From contig CAWFBT010000014.1 of NCBI GenBank assembly GCA_963814095.1, forward strand, positions 206,887 to 270,886: a stretch of DNA of 64,000 nt. Direction: 5' to 3'. The translations under genes and the position numbers were made by a program. The stretch comes from JACVRW01 sp963814095 (lineage in GTDB: Bacteria > Actinomycetota > Thermoleophilia > Solirubrobacterales > Thermoleophilaceae). Of the stretch, positions 41,135 to 49,103 are shown in pieces (positions within the stretch are counted from its first letter, which is position 1; each line of letters opens with the position of its first letter). Below the pieces are notes generated by a model that saw only the letters and a program-made list of their open reading frames with translations, was not told the origin of the DNA and ran no database searches.

Positions 41135-42991
41135 ATGCGTGAGGGAGATCTGCTCTGGGAGCCGCGCGGACCGTCCAAGCTCTCGGCCTTCATCGAGGAG
41201 CGCGGCTTCTCCGACTACCACGAGCTGTGGCGCTGGTCGGTCGAGGATCTGGAGGGCTTCTGGGGCGCGATCTGGGAGCGCTACGAGGTCGGGCCGCCAC
41301 CCGCGCGGGTGCTCGGCGATGACCGCATGCCGGGGGCCGAGTGGTTCCCGGGCACGCGCCTGAACTACGCGGAGCAGCTGTTTCGGCGCGCGCGCCCCGG
41401 CGCGACGGCGATCCTGCACGCGACTGAGTCGAGCCCGCTCGCCGAGATGTCCTGGGACGAGCTCCGCGAGCAGACCGCGCGCTGTGCCGCCGGCCTGCGC
41501 GGGCTGGGCGTCGAGCGCGGTGACCGCGTGGCGGCCTACATGCCGAACGTCCCCGAGACGGTGGTGGCCTTCCTCGCCTGCGCGAGCATCGGCGCCGTCT
41601 GGTCTAGCTGCGCGCCCGAGTTCGGGGTGCCCACCGTCGTCGACCGCTTCAAGCAGATCGAGCCGCGGGTGCTGCTGGCAACCGAGGGCTATCGCTACGG
41701 CGGCAAGGACTTCGACCGCCGCGACCGCGTGCGCGAGATCGAGGCCGCCATTCCCTCGCTCGAGCACACCGTGCTCGTCCCGTCCGGCTGGGACGAGCTG
41801 CTCGCCGAGCCGGCAGAGCTCGAGTTCGAGCAACTGCCCTTCGACCACCCGCTGTGGGTGCTCTACTCGTCCGGTACCACCGGTCTGCCCAAGGCGATCG
41901 TGCAGGGCCAGGGCGGCATCCTGCTCGAGCACCTGAAGAAGGCGAACCTGCACTCGGACCTGTCCGAGCGCGACCGCTTCTTCTGGTTCACGACGACTGG
42001 CTGGATGATGTGGAACTTCCTCGTCGGCGGTCTGCTCTCGGGTGCGGCGATCGTGCTCTACGACGGCCAGCCCGACCCGGAGGGGCTGTGGAAGCTCGCC
42101 GCCGAGGCGGACGTCACCAGCTTCGGGACGAGCGCGGGCTTCATCACGGCGTGCATGAAGGCGGGCATCGAGCCGGCCAGGCCCCCCGGGCTGCGCGCGA
42201 TCGGGTCGACCGGGTCGCCGCTGCCCGTCGAGGGCTTCGAGTGGGTCTACCGCCACTTCCCGGAGGCCTGGCTGTTCTCGACGAGCGGCGGCACCGACCT
42301 GTGTACCGCCTTCGTCGGCGCTGTGCCCTGCCTGCCGGTGTATGCCGGCGAGCTTCAGGCCCGCTGCCTGGGTGCGTCGGTCGAGGCCTGGAGCGAGGCC
42401 GGCGAGCCGCTCGTCGATCAGGTCGGCGAGCTCGTGATCACCCGGCCGATGCCGTCGATGCCGCTCTACTTCTGGAACGACCCCGGGGGCGAGCGCTACC
42501 GCCAGAGCTACTTCGAGATGTTCCCGGGCATCTGGCGCCACGGCGACTGGATCAAGATCACGAGCCGCGGCAGCGCCGTGATCTATGGCCGCTCGGACTC
42601 GACGATCAACCGCGGCGGCGTGCGCATGGGCACGAGCGAGATCTACAGCGCCGTCGAGGGGACGCCCGAGGTGCTCGACTCACTGGTCGTCGACGTCGAC
42701 GAGCAGATGCTCCTGTTCGTGGTGCTGCGCGAGGGTGCCGAGCTCGACGACGAGCTGCGCGCGACGATTCGCCGGCGCGTGCGCGAGTACTGCTCGCCCA
42801 GGCACGTGCCGGACTCGATCGAGCTGATTGCCGAGGTGCCGCGCACGCTCTCGAACAAGAAGCTCGAGGTCCCGGTGAAGAAGATCCTGCTCGGGGCCGA
42901 TCCCGCCAGCGCGGCGAGCCGTGACTCGCTGGCCAACCCGGCGGCGCTCGACTGGTTCGCCGAGCGGGCGGCGCAGATCAGCGCTCGCTGA
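41135..42991 (+). CDS. Acetoacetyl-CoA synthetase
   Basis: A 618-residue ANL-superfamily ligase, close to the usual AacS length of about 650. The N-terminal FWGAIWERYEV...PGTRLNYAEQLFR is typical of acetoacetyl-CoA synthetases, as is WVLYSSGTTGLPKAIVQGQGGILLEHLKK (AMP-binding loop), FFWFTTTGWMMWNFLVGGLLSGA and the C-terminal TLSNKKLEVPVKKIL with the catalytic Lys. It activates acetoacetate with ATP. With HMG-CoA lyase in the same region, it would return acetoacetate from leucine breakdown to acetoacetyl-CoA. Confidence 0.9.
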   Translation: MREGDLLWEPRGPSKLSAFIEERGFSDYHELWRWSVEDLEGFWGAIWERYEVGPPPARVLGDDRMPGAEWFPGTRLNYAEQLFRRARPGATAILHATESSPLAEMSWDELREQTARCAAGLRGLGVERGDRVAAYMPNVPETVVAFLACASIGAVWSSCAPEFGVPTVVDRFKQIEPRVLLATEGYRYGGKDFDRRDRVREIEAAIPSLEHTVLVPSGWDELLAEPAELEFEQLPFDHPLWVLYSSGTTGLPKAIVQGQGGILLEHLKKANLHSDLSERDRFFWFTTTGWMMWNFLVGGLLSGAAIVLYDGQPDPEGLWKLAAEADVTSFGTSAGFITACMKAGIEPARPPGLRAIGSTGSPLPVEGFEWVYRHFPEAWLFSTSGGTDLCTAFVGAVPCLPVYAGELQARCLGASVEAWSEAGEPLVDQVGELVITRPMPSMPLYFWNDPGGERYRQSYFEMFPGIWRHGDWIKITSRGSAVIYGRSDSTINRGGVRMGTSEIYSAVEGTPEVLDSLVVDVDEQMLLFVVLREGAELDDELRATIRRRVREYCSPRHVPDSIELIAEVPRTLSNKKLEVPVKKILLGADPASAASRDSLANPAALDWFAERAAQISAR

Positions 42992-44120
42992 GCGCCTCCA
43001 GGCCGACCAGCGCCGGGCCGACCTCCGCGTCGAGCCGCGCGATCAGATCGAGGCAGAAGGCCTCCGCCGCATTCAGGGCGTCCTCGTCGAGCCTGCGCGA
43101 GGCGGAGCCGTGCTCGTCGCGGCAGCTGATCGTGATCGCCGCGATGCCCGCAGAGCGGGCGGCGTAGCCGTCGCTCGGCACCCTGTTCGCGAACGGGAGC
43201 GCCGCGTCGTGCTCGCGGCAGAGGCGCACCAGCTGCGGGTGGCAGCGAAGTGAGGGGAAGGCGCCCTCGCGACGGGCGTAGCGCGGTGTGCCGTCGCCGA
43301 CCTCGTCGAGGTTCAGCACAACGGTGCGTTCGCGATCGAGCTCGTCGCGGTGCGCGCGCACGAACGCGCGCATGCCCTGGGCGAGCGCCTTCTGCGAGCC
43401 GGTGAGCAGCACGTGCACGCCGAACAGCTCGGGAGCGGCGCGCTCGGCGAGCCGGAGGGCGAGGGCGACGCCCGAGGCGTTGTCGTTCTCACCCTGCTGC
43501 ACCGGCGACATGGCCATGTCGAGCAGCAGCGGGATCGCCAGGATCAGGGCGACCGTCGGGACGAACTGGACGACGCTCAACCAGGTCTCCTCGACTCCGG
43601 CGAGCCGGACGAGGCAGCAGACCAGCACGAGCACGAGCGACCAGAAGAAGGGGGTGAGGGGGCCGATCGCCCTCAGGCGCCGGCGCCAGGCATCGCGGCG
43701 CGCGAGCCCGCCGCGGCCGCTGTCGAGGTGGGCCACGAGCAGCAGCGAGCCGGGGGCGAGCCGGTCACCCCACGAGATCACGTTCTGCGACGCGCGCCGC
43801 CCGAGCAGCCGCCGCGTCGTCACGAGCGTGCCGCTCACGTCGAGCAGGGTCAGCAGGACGGCAACCAGCACGAGCGCGGCACCGGGCACCGGGAACTCGA
43901 CTGACAGGGCGCTGCCGACGATCGCAAGCGCGGCGTGGATCGCGTACGCGAGCTGCCACGCCGGCCAGGACCTGAACGACTCGAGCTCCGCCTCCCGTCC
44001 GAGTCCACGCAGGCGGCCGGCCAGATGGCGGGCGGCGCGGCGCTCGGCGTCGGAGCCAGGCGCCCGTGCGCCGAAGCCGTCGACGAGCGCCTCGGCCTCG
44101 GCGAACGTGTCGATCGTCAT
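42978..44120 (-). CDS. Membrane-spanning M28-like peptidase
   Basis: A 380-residue protein combining M28 aminopeptidase motifs with about four membrane helices. SLLLVAHLDS supplies the His-x-Asp metal ligands, QGENDNASG a bridging Asp, and the C-terminal TISCRDEHGSASRRLDED the last ligand region; hydrophobic segments lie at about 54-95 and 155-205, between the N-terminal alpha/beta part and the rest of the peptidase fold. Glu in the usual EE pair is not clearly seen, so activity is uncertain. The C-terminus overlaps the convergent acetoacetyl-CoA synthetase gene by 14 bp. Confidence 0.65.
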   Translation of the reverse strand: MTIDTFAEAEALVDGFGARAPGSDAERRAARHLAGRLRGLGREAELESFRSWPAWQLAYAIHAALAIVGSALSVEFPVPGAALVLVAVLLTLLDVSGTLVTTRRLLGRRASQNVISWGDRLAPGSLLLVAHLDSGRGGLARRDAWRRRLRAIGPLTPFFWSLVLVLVCCLVRLAGVEETWLSVVQFVPTVALILAIPLLLDMAMSPVQQGENDNASGVALALRLAERAAPELFGVHVLLTGSQKALAQGMRAFVRAHRDELDRERTVVLNLDEVGDGTPRYARREGAFPSLRCHPQLVRLCREHDAALPFANRVPSDGYAARSAGIAAITISCRDEHGSASRRLDEDALNAAEAFCLDLIARLDAEVGPALVGLEALSER

Positions 44121-44146
44121 CGCTCGGCGCGAGGATAATCGCCGCC

Positions 44147-44485
44147 GTGGAGCACGCGCCGCAGAACGTGATGACCGACGGACAGGAGGTCGCGCGCTTC
44201 CGGGATCGCTGCAGCGAGCTCATGGCGGCGCTGCTCGACGAGCTGGCGCGGACCCCCGACCGGCCGCGCACCTTCCCGGATGTCGAGGGTTCGCTCAGCT
44301 GGCCGCGGCGGCGGATCGCGTCGGTGCTCGGCGGTGTCTTCCACCTGCGTCAGACCGAGTTCGCCGGGCGTCGGCCGTACCACTTCCTGGGCTCACGCGA
44401 GTCGAGCTCGGGGCGCTGGGAGATCTGGGTCGACGCGGCCCAGGCGCGTGCGCTGCGCCGGGCCGCTGCGAATCAGCTCGTGTGA
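44147..44485 (+). CDS. Conserved hypothetical protein
   Basis: A 112-residue soluble protein with an HTH-like pattern: SELMAALLDELARTPDRPRTFPDVEGSLSWPRRRIASVLGGV, then a beta wing (RRPYHFL...RWEIWVDAAQARAL). The order helix-helix-wing suggests a small winged-helix DNA-binding protein, but I do not recognise a family with certainty. GTG at 44147 has a GAGGA upstream; ATG at 44171 is an alternative. Confidence 0.5.
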   Translation: MEHAPQNVMTDGQEVARFRDRCSELMAALLDELARTPDRPRTFPDVEGSLSWPRRRIASVLGGVFHLRQTEFAGRRPYHFLGSRESSSGRWEIWVDAAQARALRRAAANQLV

Positions 44486-45330
44486 CCGAGGATCGCCGGG
44501 ACGACGACGTCCCAGGTGTGGGGCGGGAAGTACTCGTGTCCAGTCGCCTCCAGCGGCAGGAGCTCGGCGCCTGGGATCTCCTCAGCCAGCGCCAGCGCAT
44601 GGCCGTACGGAAAGAGCGGGTCCTCATTGCCGTGGATGACGAGCGTCGGGACGGCGATGGCTCCGAGGCGCTCCCGCCAGGGCTCGCCGGCGGCTTGGGA
44701 GAAGGCGCTGGCGAGGCCCCACTCGAGGTTGGTGCTGCGGTCCACGACGCGGCCCGCCAGCTCGCGCATTGCGCTCTCGTCGAAGTGCCACGAGAGCGCC
44801 GCGAAGGGTCGCTCGGCCTCGACGAGGTAGTCGATCACGGCCTCGCGGTCGGACCAGTCGGGCTCAGGCGGCTCGTTCGCGAACAGCTGCGGGGCGGGGT
44901 CCGGCAGGTCCGGGTTGGGAGGGCCGGGGCCGCCGGGCGTGGAGGACGCGAGTGTCAGCGTGGCAACCCGCTCTGGGTGGTCGAGCGCGAGCAGCTGACC
45001 GATGCCGCCTCCAGCCGACATACCGACGATGTGGGCACGCTCGACACCGAGCGCGTCGAGCAGGCCGACGGCGTCCTCGACCAGGTCGCGCATCTCGTAC
45101 TTCGTGGTGCCCGGCTCGTATGTGACTGAGCGGCCCGCGTCGCGCAGGTCGTAGCGGATCACGAAGCGGCCGCCGTCCGCCAGCAGCCTGCAGAGCTTCT
45201 CGTCCCACGAGAGCAGCGAGCTGCCTGCGCCGTGGATCAGCATGATCGCGGGATCGGCGACGTCGCCGAAGGTCTCCACGCAGAGATCGACGCCGTTTGC
45301 CTGAACGATGTGTTCGCCTGGCGAGTTCAG
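44473..45330 (-). CDS. Alpha/beta hydrolase
   Basis: A hydrolase of about 280 residues with IMLIHGAGSSLLSWDE (oxyanion HG motif), the nucleophile elbow VGMSAGGGIGQLLAL (Ser), IHGNEDPLFPYGHA with Asp and a final His in ATGHEYFPPHTWD. The segment LLADGGRFVIRYDLRDAGRSV matches aclacinomycin methylesterase RdmC-like hydrolases. No ATG, GTG or TTG lies in frame before the first strand; candidates are CTG 45330, directly after the tRNA-Leu, or GTG 45279, which would cut the first strand. Confidence 0.85.
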   Translation of the reverse strand: MNSPGEHIVQANGVDLCVETFGDVADPAIMLIHGAGSSLLSWDEKLCRLLADGGRFVIRYDLRDAGRSVTYEPGTTKYEMRDLVEDAVGLLDALGVERAHIVGMSAGGGIGQLLALDHPERVATLTLASSTPGGPGPPNPDLPDPAPQLFANEPPEPDWSDREAVIDYLVEAERPFAALSWHFDESAMRELAGRVVDRSTNLEWGLASAFSQAAGEPWRERLGAIAVPTLVIHGNEDPLFPYGHALALAEEIPGAELLPLEATGHEYFPPHTWDVVVPAILGHTS

Positions 45331-45414
45331 TACGGCGGGTGGGACTCGAACCCACACGCCCTTTCGGGCAGCGGTTTTTGAGACCGCCCTGTATGCCAAT
45401 TCCAGCACCGCCGC
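45331..45414 (-). tRNA. tRNA-Leu (anticodon CAA)
   Basis: Folding the minus strand gives acceptor GCGGCGG/CCGCCGT (one G-U), a D-arm with GGCAT, anticodon loop CTCAAAA with anticodon CAA, a long variable arm (GCCCGAAAGGGC) and the T-loop GGTTCGAGTCC. Long variable arm and discriminator A fit leucine. 84 nt, CCA not encoded. Confidence 0.93.
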
Positions 45415-45443
45415 TTGTCTGCGGAAGGATAGGTGCGTCTCAG

Positions 45444-45911
45444 TCAGGCGGGCTGAGCAGTCGGCTCGTCCGGCGCCACCTCGACCTCGACGTTCCACTG
45501 CTGCTGGAACCCGCGCATCGCGAAGGCGATCAGGAGCAGCTGCACCGGCACGATGATCGCCGTCAACAAGCCCAGCATCGAGGGGTCGAGCCCGGGATCG
45601 TCGAAGCCGGCCTTGTCGCGCTCGAACCAGGCAGGCGCCGCGACGGCGGCGACGACCGCGAACAGAATCGCGAGCGCGGCGGCCACCGGCAGCACGCCGC
45701 GGTTCCAGCGCCCGACGTAGAAGGCCATCACGAGGTACACGATGATGTAGCCGATCGCGATGATCTGGGCGCCCTGAAGCTCCGACCAGCCGCCGGCGGT
45801 GACCACGAAGATCAGCAGCGCGCTGACCACCAGCAGCAGCACGACGATCGCCCTGGTGGCCTTCGATTCGGCCTTGTCCCGGTTGGGACGAACGACAACC
45901 GTGTCGGCCAT
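45444..45911 (-). CDS. Four-helix membrane protein of unknown function
   Basis: A 155-residue protein with four hydrophobic segments (about 22-42, 50-66, 74-94 and 114-136) and a short acidic C-tail (EVEVAPDEPTAQPA). No recognised motif. The ATG at 45911 is preferred over an in-frame GTG three codons upstream. It stands between two tRNA-Leu genes. Confidence 0.55.
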   Translation of the reverse strand: MADTVVVRPNRDKAESKATRAIVVLLLVVSALLIFVVTAGGWSELQGAQIIAIGYIIVYLVMAFYVGRWNRGVLPVAAALAILFAVVAAVAAPAWFERDKAGFDDPGLDPSMLGLLTAIIVPVQLLLIAFAMRGFQQQWNVEVEVAPDEPTAQPA

Positions 45912-45988
45912 CGCAGACACCCTAACCCGTGAGCGCCCGGATTGCGCCGACCGAGGCCCGGGACGCGGGTCTAGAATCGAGCGCCCGC

Positions 45989-46073
45989 GCGGGCGTGCTG
46001 GAACCAGGTAGACAGGCCAGGTTTAGGTCCTGGTGCTCGAAAGAGCGTGGGGGTTCGATTCCCTCCGCCCGCA
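45989..46073 (+). tRNA. tRNA-Leu (anticodon TAG)
   Basis: Acceptor GCGGGCG/CGCCCGC, anticodon stem CCAGG/CCTGG with loop TTTAGGT (anticodon TAG), variable arm GCTCGAAAGAGC, T-loop GGTTCGATTCC, discriminator A. 85 nt; CCA not encoded. Confidence 0.93.
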
Positions 46074-46120
46074 TCTGGAGCCTTAGCCGTAGTGTTTTGG
46101 GAAGGCTCTGCGAGAGAGCG

Positions 46121-46140
46121 ACGTTCATTCGCACGAACGT
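46121..46140. promoter_or_regulatory. Predicted ArsR/CadC operator
   Basis: ACGTTC-attcgcac-GAACGT is a perfect 6-bp inverted repeat with an 8-bp spacer ending 14 bp before the arsR-type start. Its size and place fit an ArsR/SmtB-family operator that blocks its own promoter. Confidence 0.55.
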
Positions 46141-46154
46141 TAGATTGTTGTCCC

Positions 46155-46514
46155 ATGAGCGCGGACACATGCGACCTGCTCTGTCTCGACTTGGTGAAGG
46201 GCGAGCGGATTCGCCACGACCAGCCCGACGCCGAGGCGTTGAAGCGAGCAGCCGCTGGCGCCAAGGCCCTGGGCGAGCCGACGCGGCTGGCGATCGCCGT
46301 CGCGTTACGGGCGGGCGACGAGCTGTGCGTTTGCGATCTGGGCTGGGTCGTCGAGCGCTCCGAGAAGCTCGTCTCGCATCACGTGCGCGCCCTGCGGGCC
46401 GCCGGCGTCGTGGAGTCGCGGCGCGAGGGCAAGATGGTGATGTACTCGCTCACGCGGTCCGGCCGTGCCCTGCTCGACGCGGCAATGCCGATCGCGACCG
46501 GGGTCGTTGCGTGA
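46155..46514 (+). CDS. ArsR/SmtB-family metal sensor, CadC-like
   Basis: A 119-residue winged-helix repressor. Cysteines 6, 10, 58 and 60 (in TCDLLC and ELCVCDL) match the positions of the alpha3N metal site of CadC (Cys7, Cys11, Cys58, Cys60), so Cd/Pb or a related thiophilic ion is the probable signal. HTH: LGWVVERSEKLVSHHVRALRAAG, wing with MVMYSL. The stop overlaps the transporter start (GTGA), so it controls that gene. Confidence 0.9.
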   Translation: MSADTCDLLCLDLVKGERIRHDQPDAEALKRAAAGAKALGEPTRLAIAVALRAGDELCVCDLGWVVERSEKLVSHHVRALRAAGVVESRREGKMVMYSLTRSGRALLDAAMPIATGVVA

Positions 46515-47275
46515 GCGCTTCGCAGCCGGCGCCCCCCGAGGTTCTGCCGGCACCGGTCTTCGACGCCGATCGCTATGTGCGGCTTGCCGGCCGGGTGAAG
46601 CTGCTGTCCTGGCTGTCGCTTGCGTGGATGACAGTTGAGGGCGCCGTAGCGATCGTGGCCGGGTCGATCGCGGGCTCGATCGCACTGATCGGTTTCGGGC
46701 TCGACTCCGTGATTGAGGGCGTCGCAAGCGTGATCATCATCTGGCGCTTCACGGGCCACCGGGTGTTCTCACAGCGTGCCGAAGAGCGCGCCCAGAAGCT
46801 GGTCGCGTTGCAGTTCTTCGTGCTCGCGCCCTACGTCGGCTTCGAATCTGTCAAAGCGCTCGTCGCCGGCGAGCACGCGGATGTGAGCTGGGTAGGCATC
46901 GGGCTCGCAATCGGGTCGCTGATCGTGATGCCGCTGCTTGGTATCGCCAAGACTCGCTTGGCCGAGCAGCTTGGATCCGCCGCCACCAAGGGCGAGGGCC
47001 GCCAGAACATGCTGTGCGCCTACCTCGCCGGCGCCTTGCTCGTAGGCCTGCTCGGCAACGCAGTCCTGGGTGCCTGGTGGCTGGACCCCGCGGTTGGCCT
47101 GCTGATCACCGCGGTGGCCGTCAAGGAAGGCGTCGAGGCCTGGCGCGGCGAGGGCTGCTGCACCTCATCGCCGCTCGACGGCGTCGAGAACGACAGCGAC
47201 TGCGAATCCGGCTGCTGCGCCGACGTCAGCGACTTCCCGACGACGCCCGCTAAGACTCTCTCTCGTACGGTCTGA
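46511..47275 (+). CDS. CDF-like cation transporter with Cys-rich tail
   Basis: A 254-residue membrane protein with six helices: helix II has GFGLDSVIEGVAS in place of the usual HxxxD-type site, and helix V NMLCAYLAGALL, where CDF proteins normally have H/D-x3-D. The topology and ARVKLLSW...IEGVASVIIIWRF pattern still indicate the cation diffusion facilitator family. The C-terminal tail carries CC, C and CC clusters (GEGCCTSS, CESGCCAD) suited to soft metals. It lies in an operon with the CadC-like repressor, so it is probably the efflux pump for the sensed metal. Confidence 0.78.
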   Translation: MSASQPAPPEVLPAPVFDADRYVRLAGRVKLLSWLSLAWMTVEGAVAIVAGSIAGSIALIGFGLDSVIEGVASVIIIWRFTGHRVFSQRAEERAQKLVALQFFVLAPYVGFESVKALVAGEHADVSWVGIGLAIGSLIVMPLLGIAKTRLAEQLGSAATKGEGRQNMLCAYLAGALLVGLLGNAVLGAWWLDPAVGLLITAVAVKEGVEAWRGEGCCTSSPLDGVENDSDCESGCCADVSDFPTTPAKTLSRTV

Positions 47276-47293
47276 CGGTCGTAGGCGGTCCGC

Positions 47294-47746
47294 TCACCTG
47301 GTCCGTGGTCTGCCAGCGTCGGTGACGACGAGGTGGAGCCCGTCGGGCGGTAGCGAGTCGCGCTCGGTGAAGAGCCCGCAGACGTCCAGGCTCTCGCAGC
47401 CGCAGCTGCTCGCGGTTTCAAGCCAGCGCCGCACGATCTCTGCTCGCTCGATGAGTTCCTGTACTTCTGGCAGCTTTCGCTCCGCCAGTTCCTGCAAATG
47501 AGCGCTGGCGGCCTCGCCCGCGTCGGTGGCGGAGAGCAGCACGCGGATGTCGCCGAGCGAGAAGCCGGCCCGCTTGGCCACGTCGATCACGCCGAGGCGG
47601 GTCAGGGTCTCCTCGGAGAAGCGCCGTTGGCCTGCGACGCGGACGGCCTGGGGAAGCAGCCCCTGCGACTCGTAGTAGCGGATCGCCGAGACGTTCAGTC
47701 CCGCCCGTTCCGCGACTTGCCCGATCGTGAGTTTGACCTCGTCCAT
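47294..47746 (-). CDS. MerR-family regulator with CGC-x5-C metal/redox motif
   Basis: A 150-residue MerR protein: HTH (LTIGQVAERAGLNVSAIRYYESQGLL), dimerisation helix, and Cys115, Cys117, Cys123 in SSCGCESLDVC. This resembles the SoxR cluster loop but lacks its first Cys, so a three-Cys thiol or metal site rather than a [2Fe-2S] cluster is likely. It is divergent from the small Cys-pair genes and has a long-spacer MerR promoter between them. Confidence 0.85.
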   Translation of the reverse strand: MDEVKLTIGQVAERAGLNVSAIRYYESQGLLPQAVRVAGQRRFSEETLTRLGVIDVAKRAGFSLGDIRVLLSATDAGEAASAHLQELAERKLPEVQELIERAEIVRRWLETASSCGCESLDVCGLFTERDSLPPDGLHLVVTDAGRPRTR

Positions 47747-47753
47747 GAAGTGC

Positions 47754-47784
47754 TTGACCTAAACCCGGGTTGAGGGTGAACAGT
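47754..47784 (+). promoter_or_regulatory. MerR-type promoter with overlapping dyad
   Basis: A TTGACC -35 element, a 19-bp spacer and a weak AACAGT -10 surround the dyad CCTAAACCCGGGTTGAGGG. The overlong 19-bp spacer with the dyad centred in it is the hallmark of promoters untwisted by MerR-family activators. It drives the small Cys-pair gene at 47802, opposite the merR gene. Confidence 0.55.
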
Positions 47785-47801
47785 AGCGTCCGACCCCGCC
47801 C

Positions 47802-48134
47802 ATGGAGACGACTGAGATGACCCCAGATTCGCCTATCGCCTGCTCTTTGAACGCGTCAGAGCTGGGTGCACGACTGGACGAGATTGGTGCGGTCGGACGA
47901 GACGCTCTGCTCTCGACCGAAGGGGACGGAACCACGCGCTTCCGGGCTGACGAGACCACCCGCGAACGACTCGAAGCGATCATCGCCGCGGAGGCGAGCT
48001 GCTGCTCGTTCCTTCGCTTCAAGCTGACCGACGAAGGGGACACGCTCGCGCTCACGATCACAGCCCCGGCGGGCGCCGAGCCGGTCGCGCACGACCTCAC
48101 CGCGGCGTTCGCCCGCCAGGCAGAGGTGGCCTGA
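47802..48134 (+). CDS. Small Cys-pair protein in a MerR-controlled operon
   Basis: A 110-residue soluble protein: SPIACSLNASELGARLDEIGAVGRDALLS..., ending in ETTRERLEAIIAAEASCCSFLRFKLT and a short beta stretch. The adjacent CC near residue 68 plus an early Cys (ACSL) could bind a soft metal. I cannot name the family. Start ATG at 47802 lies behind the MerR-type promoter; the stop overlaps the next ATG by one base. Confidence 0.6.
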   Translation: METTEMTPDSPIACSLNASELGARLDEIGAVGRDALLSTEGDGTTRFRADETTRERLEAIIAAEASCCSFLRFKLTDEGDTLALTITAPAGAEPVAHDLTAAFARQAEVA

Positions 48135-48347
48135 TGCCCGACGGCGCCGCCACCGGCCGCACCGGCAGCTTGTTCGGGATCGCTGGGGTGATCATGGCGC
48201 TCTGCTGCCTCGCCGGCCCAGCCGTGCTGAGCGCTGTCGCCGGCACTGCGATCGGCAGCTGGTTCGGCCTCGTCGCGGCGGGTAATCGTCGCGCTCGCCG
48301 CCGCCGCACTGTTGCGCTACCGACGCACCAGCAACAAGGGGTGCTGA
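48134..48347 (+). CDS. Small membrane protein with intramembrane CC motif, frameshifted
   Basis: A two-helix membrane protein of about 70 residues: SLFGIAGVIMALCCLAGPAVLSAVAGTAIGSWFGLVAA followed, after removing one G from GGG at 48280-48282, by VIVALAAAALLRYRRTSNKG and Cys. The CC in the first helix recalls MerT/MerC-type mercury importers, so it may pass a soft metal across the membrane, but this is inference. It is second in the MerR operon. Confidence 0.55.
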
Positions 48348-48745
48348 GCCCACCGGGGCCCGCCGTGGATCGCAAGTCCACCGTGCAGCGCCTCGTCAAA
48401 GAGGCAGTCAATGGCGGTCGCTACGACCTCATCGACGACCTCTCTACACCGGACGCAGCCCCGGCGGCCCGTGAGTGGTTCGGATCGTTCCGGCGCTCAT
48501 TTCCCGACCTCGAGATGAAGCTCGAACAGCTCGTTGCCGACGGCGACACCGTGGTTGGGCGCTTCTCCTGCTCCGCCACCCACCTTGGCGACTGGCGCGG
48601 ACACGCTCCGACCGGGCGACGCTTCGAAGCGATCGCCGAGGTCTATTTCTTCAGCTTCGCCGGTGAGCGCATCGTCTCGTTCTGGCGAGTGGAAGACACG
48701 CTCGACCGGTTCATCCAACTCGGACTCGACCCGGCAGGCCCGTGA
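48341..48745 (+). CDS. SnoaL-like polyketide cyclase family protein
   Basis: A 134-residue SnoaL-type NTF2-fold protein: STVQRLVKEAVNGGRYDLIDDLSTPDAAPAAREWFGSFRRSFPDLEMKLEQLVADGDTVVGRFSC... with GHAPTGRRFEAIAEVYFFSFAGERIVSFWRVEDTLDRFIQLG. The 'S-FPD' and 'G-x-F-x-G' pattern is standard for ester cyclases. GTG start overlaps the 3' end of the small membrane gene; an apparent longer reading frame from 48134 is an artefact of the upstream frameshift. Confidence 0.75.
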   Translation: MLSPPGPAVDRKSTVQRLVKEAVNGGRYDLIDDLSTPDAAPAAREWFGSFRRSFPDLEMKLEQLVADGDTVVGRFSCSATHLGDWRGHAPTGRRFEAIAEVYFFSFAGERIVSFWRVEDTLDRFIQLGLDPAGP

Positions 48746-48907
48746 CCGGCCGCTCGATCGCGCTCTTCATCGCGGCCGCGCTCGCTGAAATCGGCGGCGC
48801 GTACCTGGGGCATGGCTTTCGACAGCTTCCGGCCCGACCGCTACGACCTGGCCGGCGCGGCAATCTGCCTGGTGGGCGTCGCAGTGATCATGTACGCACC
48901 GCGCTAG
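48742..48907 (+). pseudogene. UPF0060/YnfA-family gene with internal deletion
   Basis: The first 22 codons (RSIALFIAAALAEIGGAYL) are the first helix of YnfA-family small membrane proteins, and a second frame gives GMAFDSFRPDRYDLAGAA... to the stop, the family's C-terminal helix. About 55 central residues are missing, and the junction lies in a shared CTGGG stretch, consistent with a microhomology deletion. Frames are not continuous across it, so no normal product is made. Confidence 0.75.
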
Positions 48908-49103
48908 GCCGACCACTAGCGCCCTACCAAAGCGCGTCCATATGCAGCGGAAGCTGCCGGCCCTAGGCGGCGGATCGAGGCAGCCACGTACAGAATCCCG
49001 CTGAGGGCATGTACAAGGGGCGACGGGAGCCACTGGCCAAGTCGCTCCCTTGGCTACCCCAAACTCTCCCATCTGGGAGCACCTCCTAGAATCGACCAGC
49101 CAC
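48908..49103. other. Intergenic region before tRNA-Trp
   Basis: No gene is seen. One inverted repeat, GGGAGC ... GCTCCC, lies at about 49026-49050. The rest probably holds the tRNA-Trp promoter. Confidence 0.4.

Noticed and set aside
39851..42541. A very long open frame on the minus strand across the MFS and acetoacetyl-CoA synthetase genes
   Set aside because: It is antisense to two clearly conserved proteins and has the low-complexity Arg/Gly/Ala/Asp-rich composition typical of shadow frames in high-GC DNA.
48134..48745. A single 203-residue fusion of a membrane CC protein and a SnoaL-like domain
   Set aside because: It exists only because of a one-base insertion at 48280-48282; correcting it gives two separate genes with overlapping stop and start.
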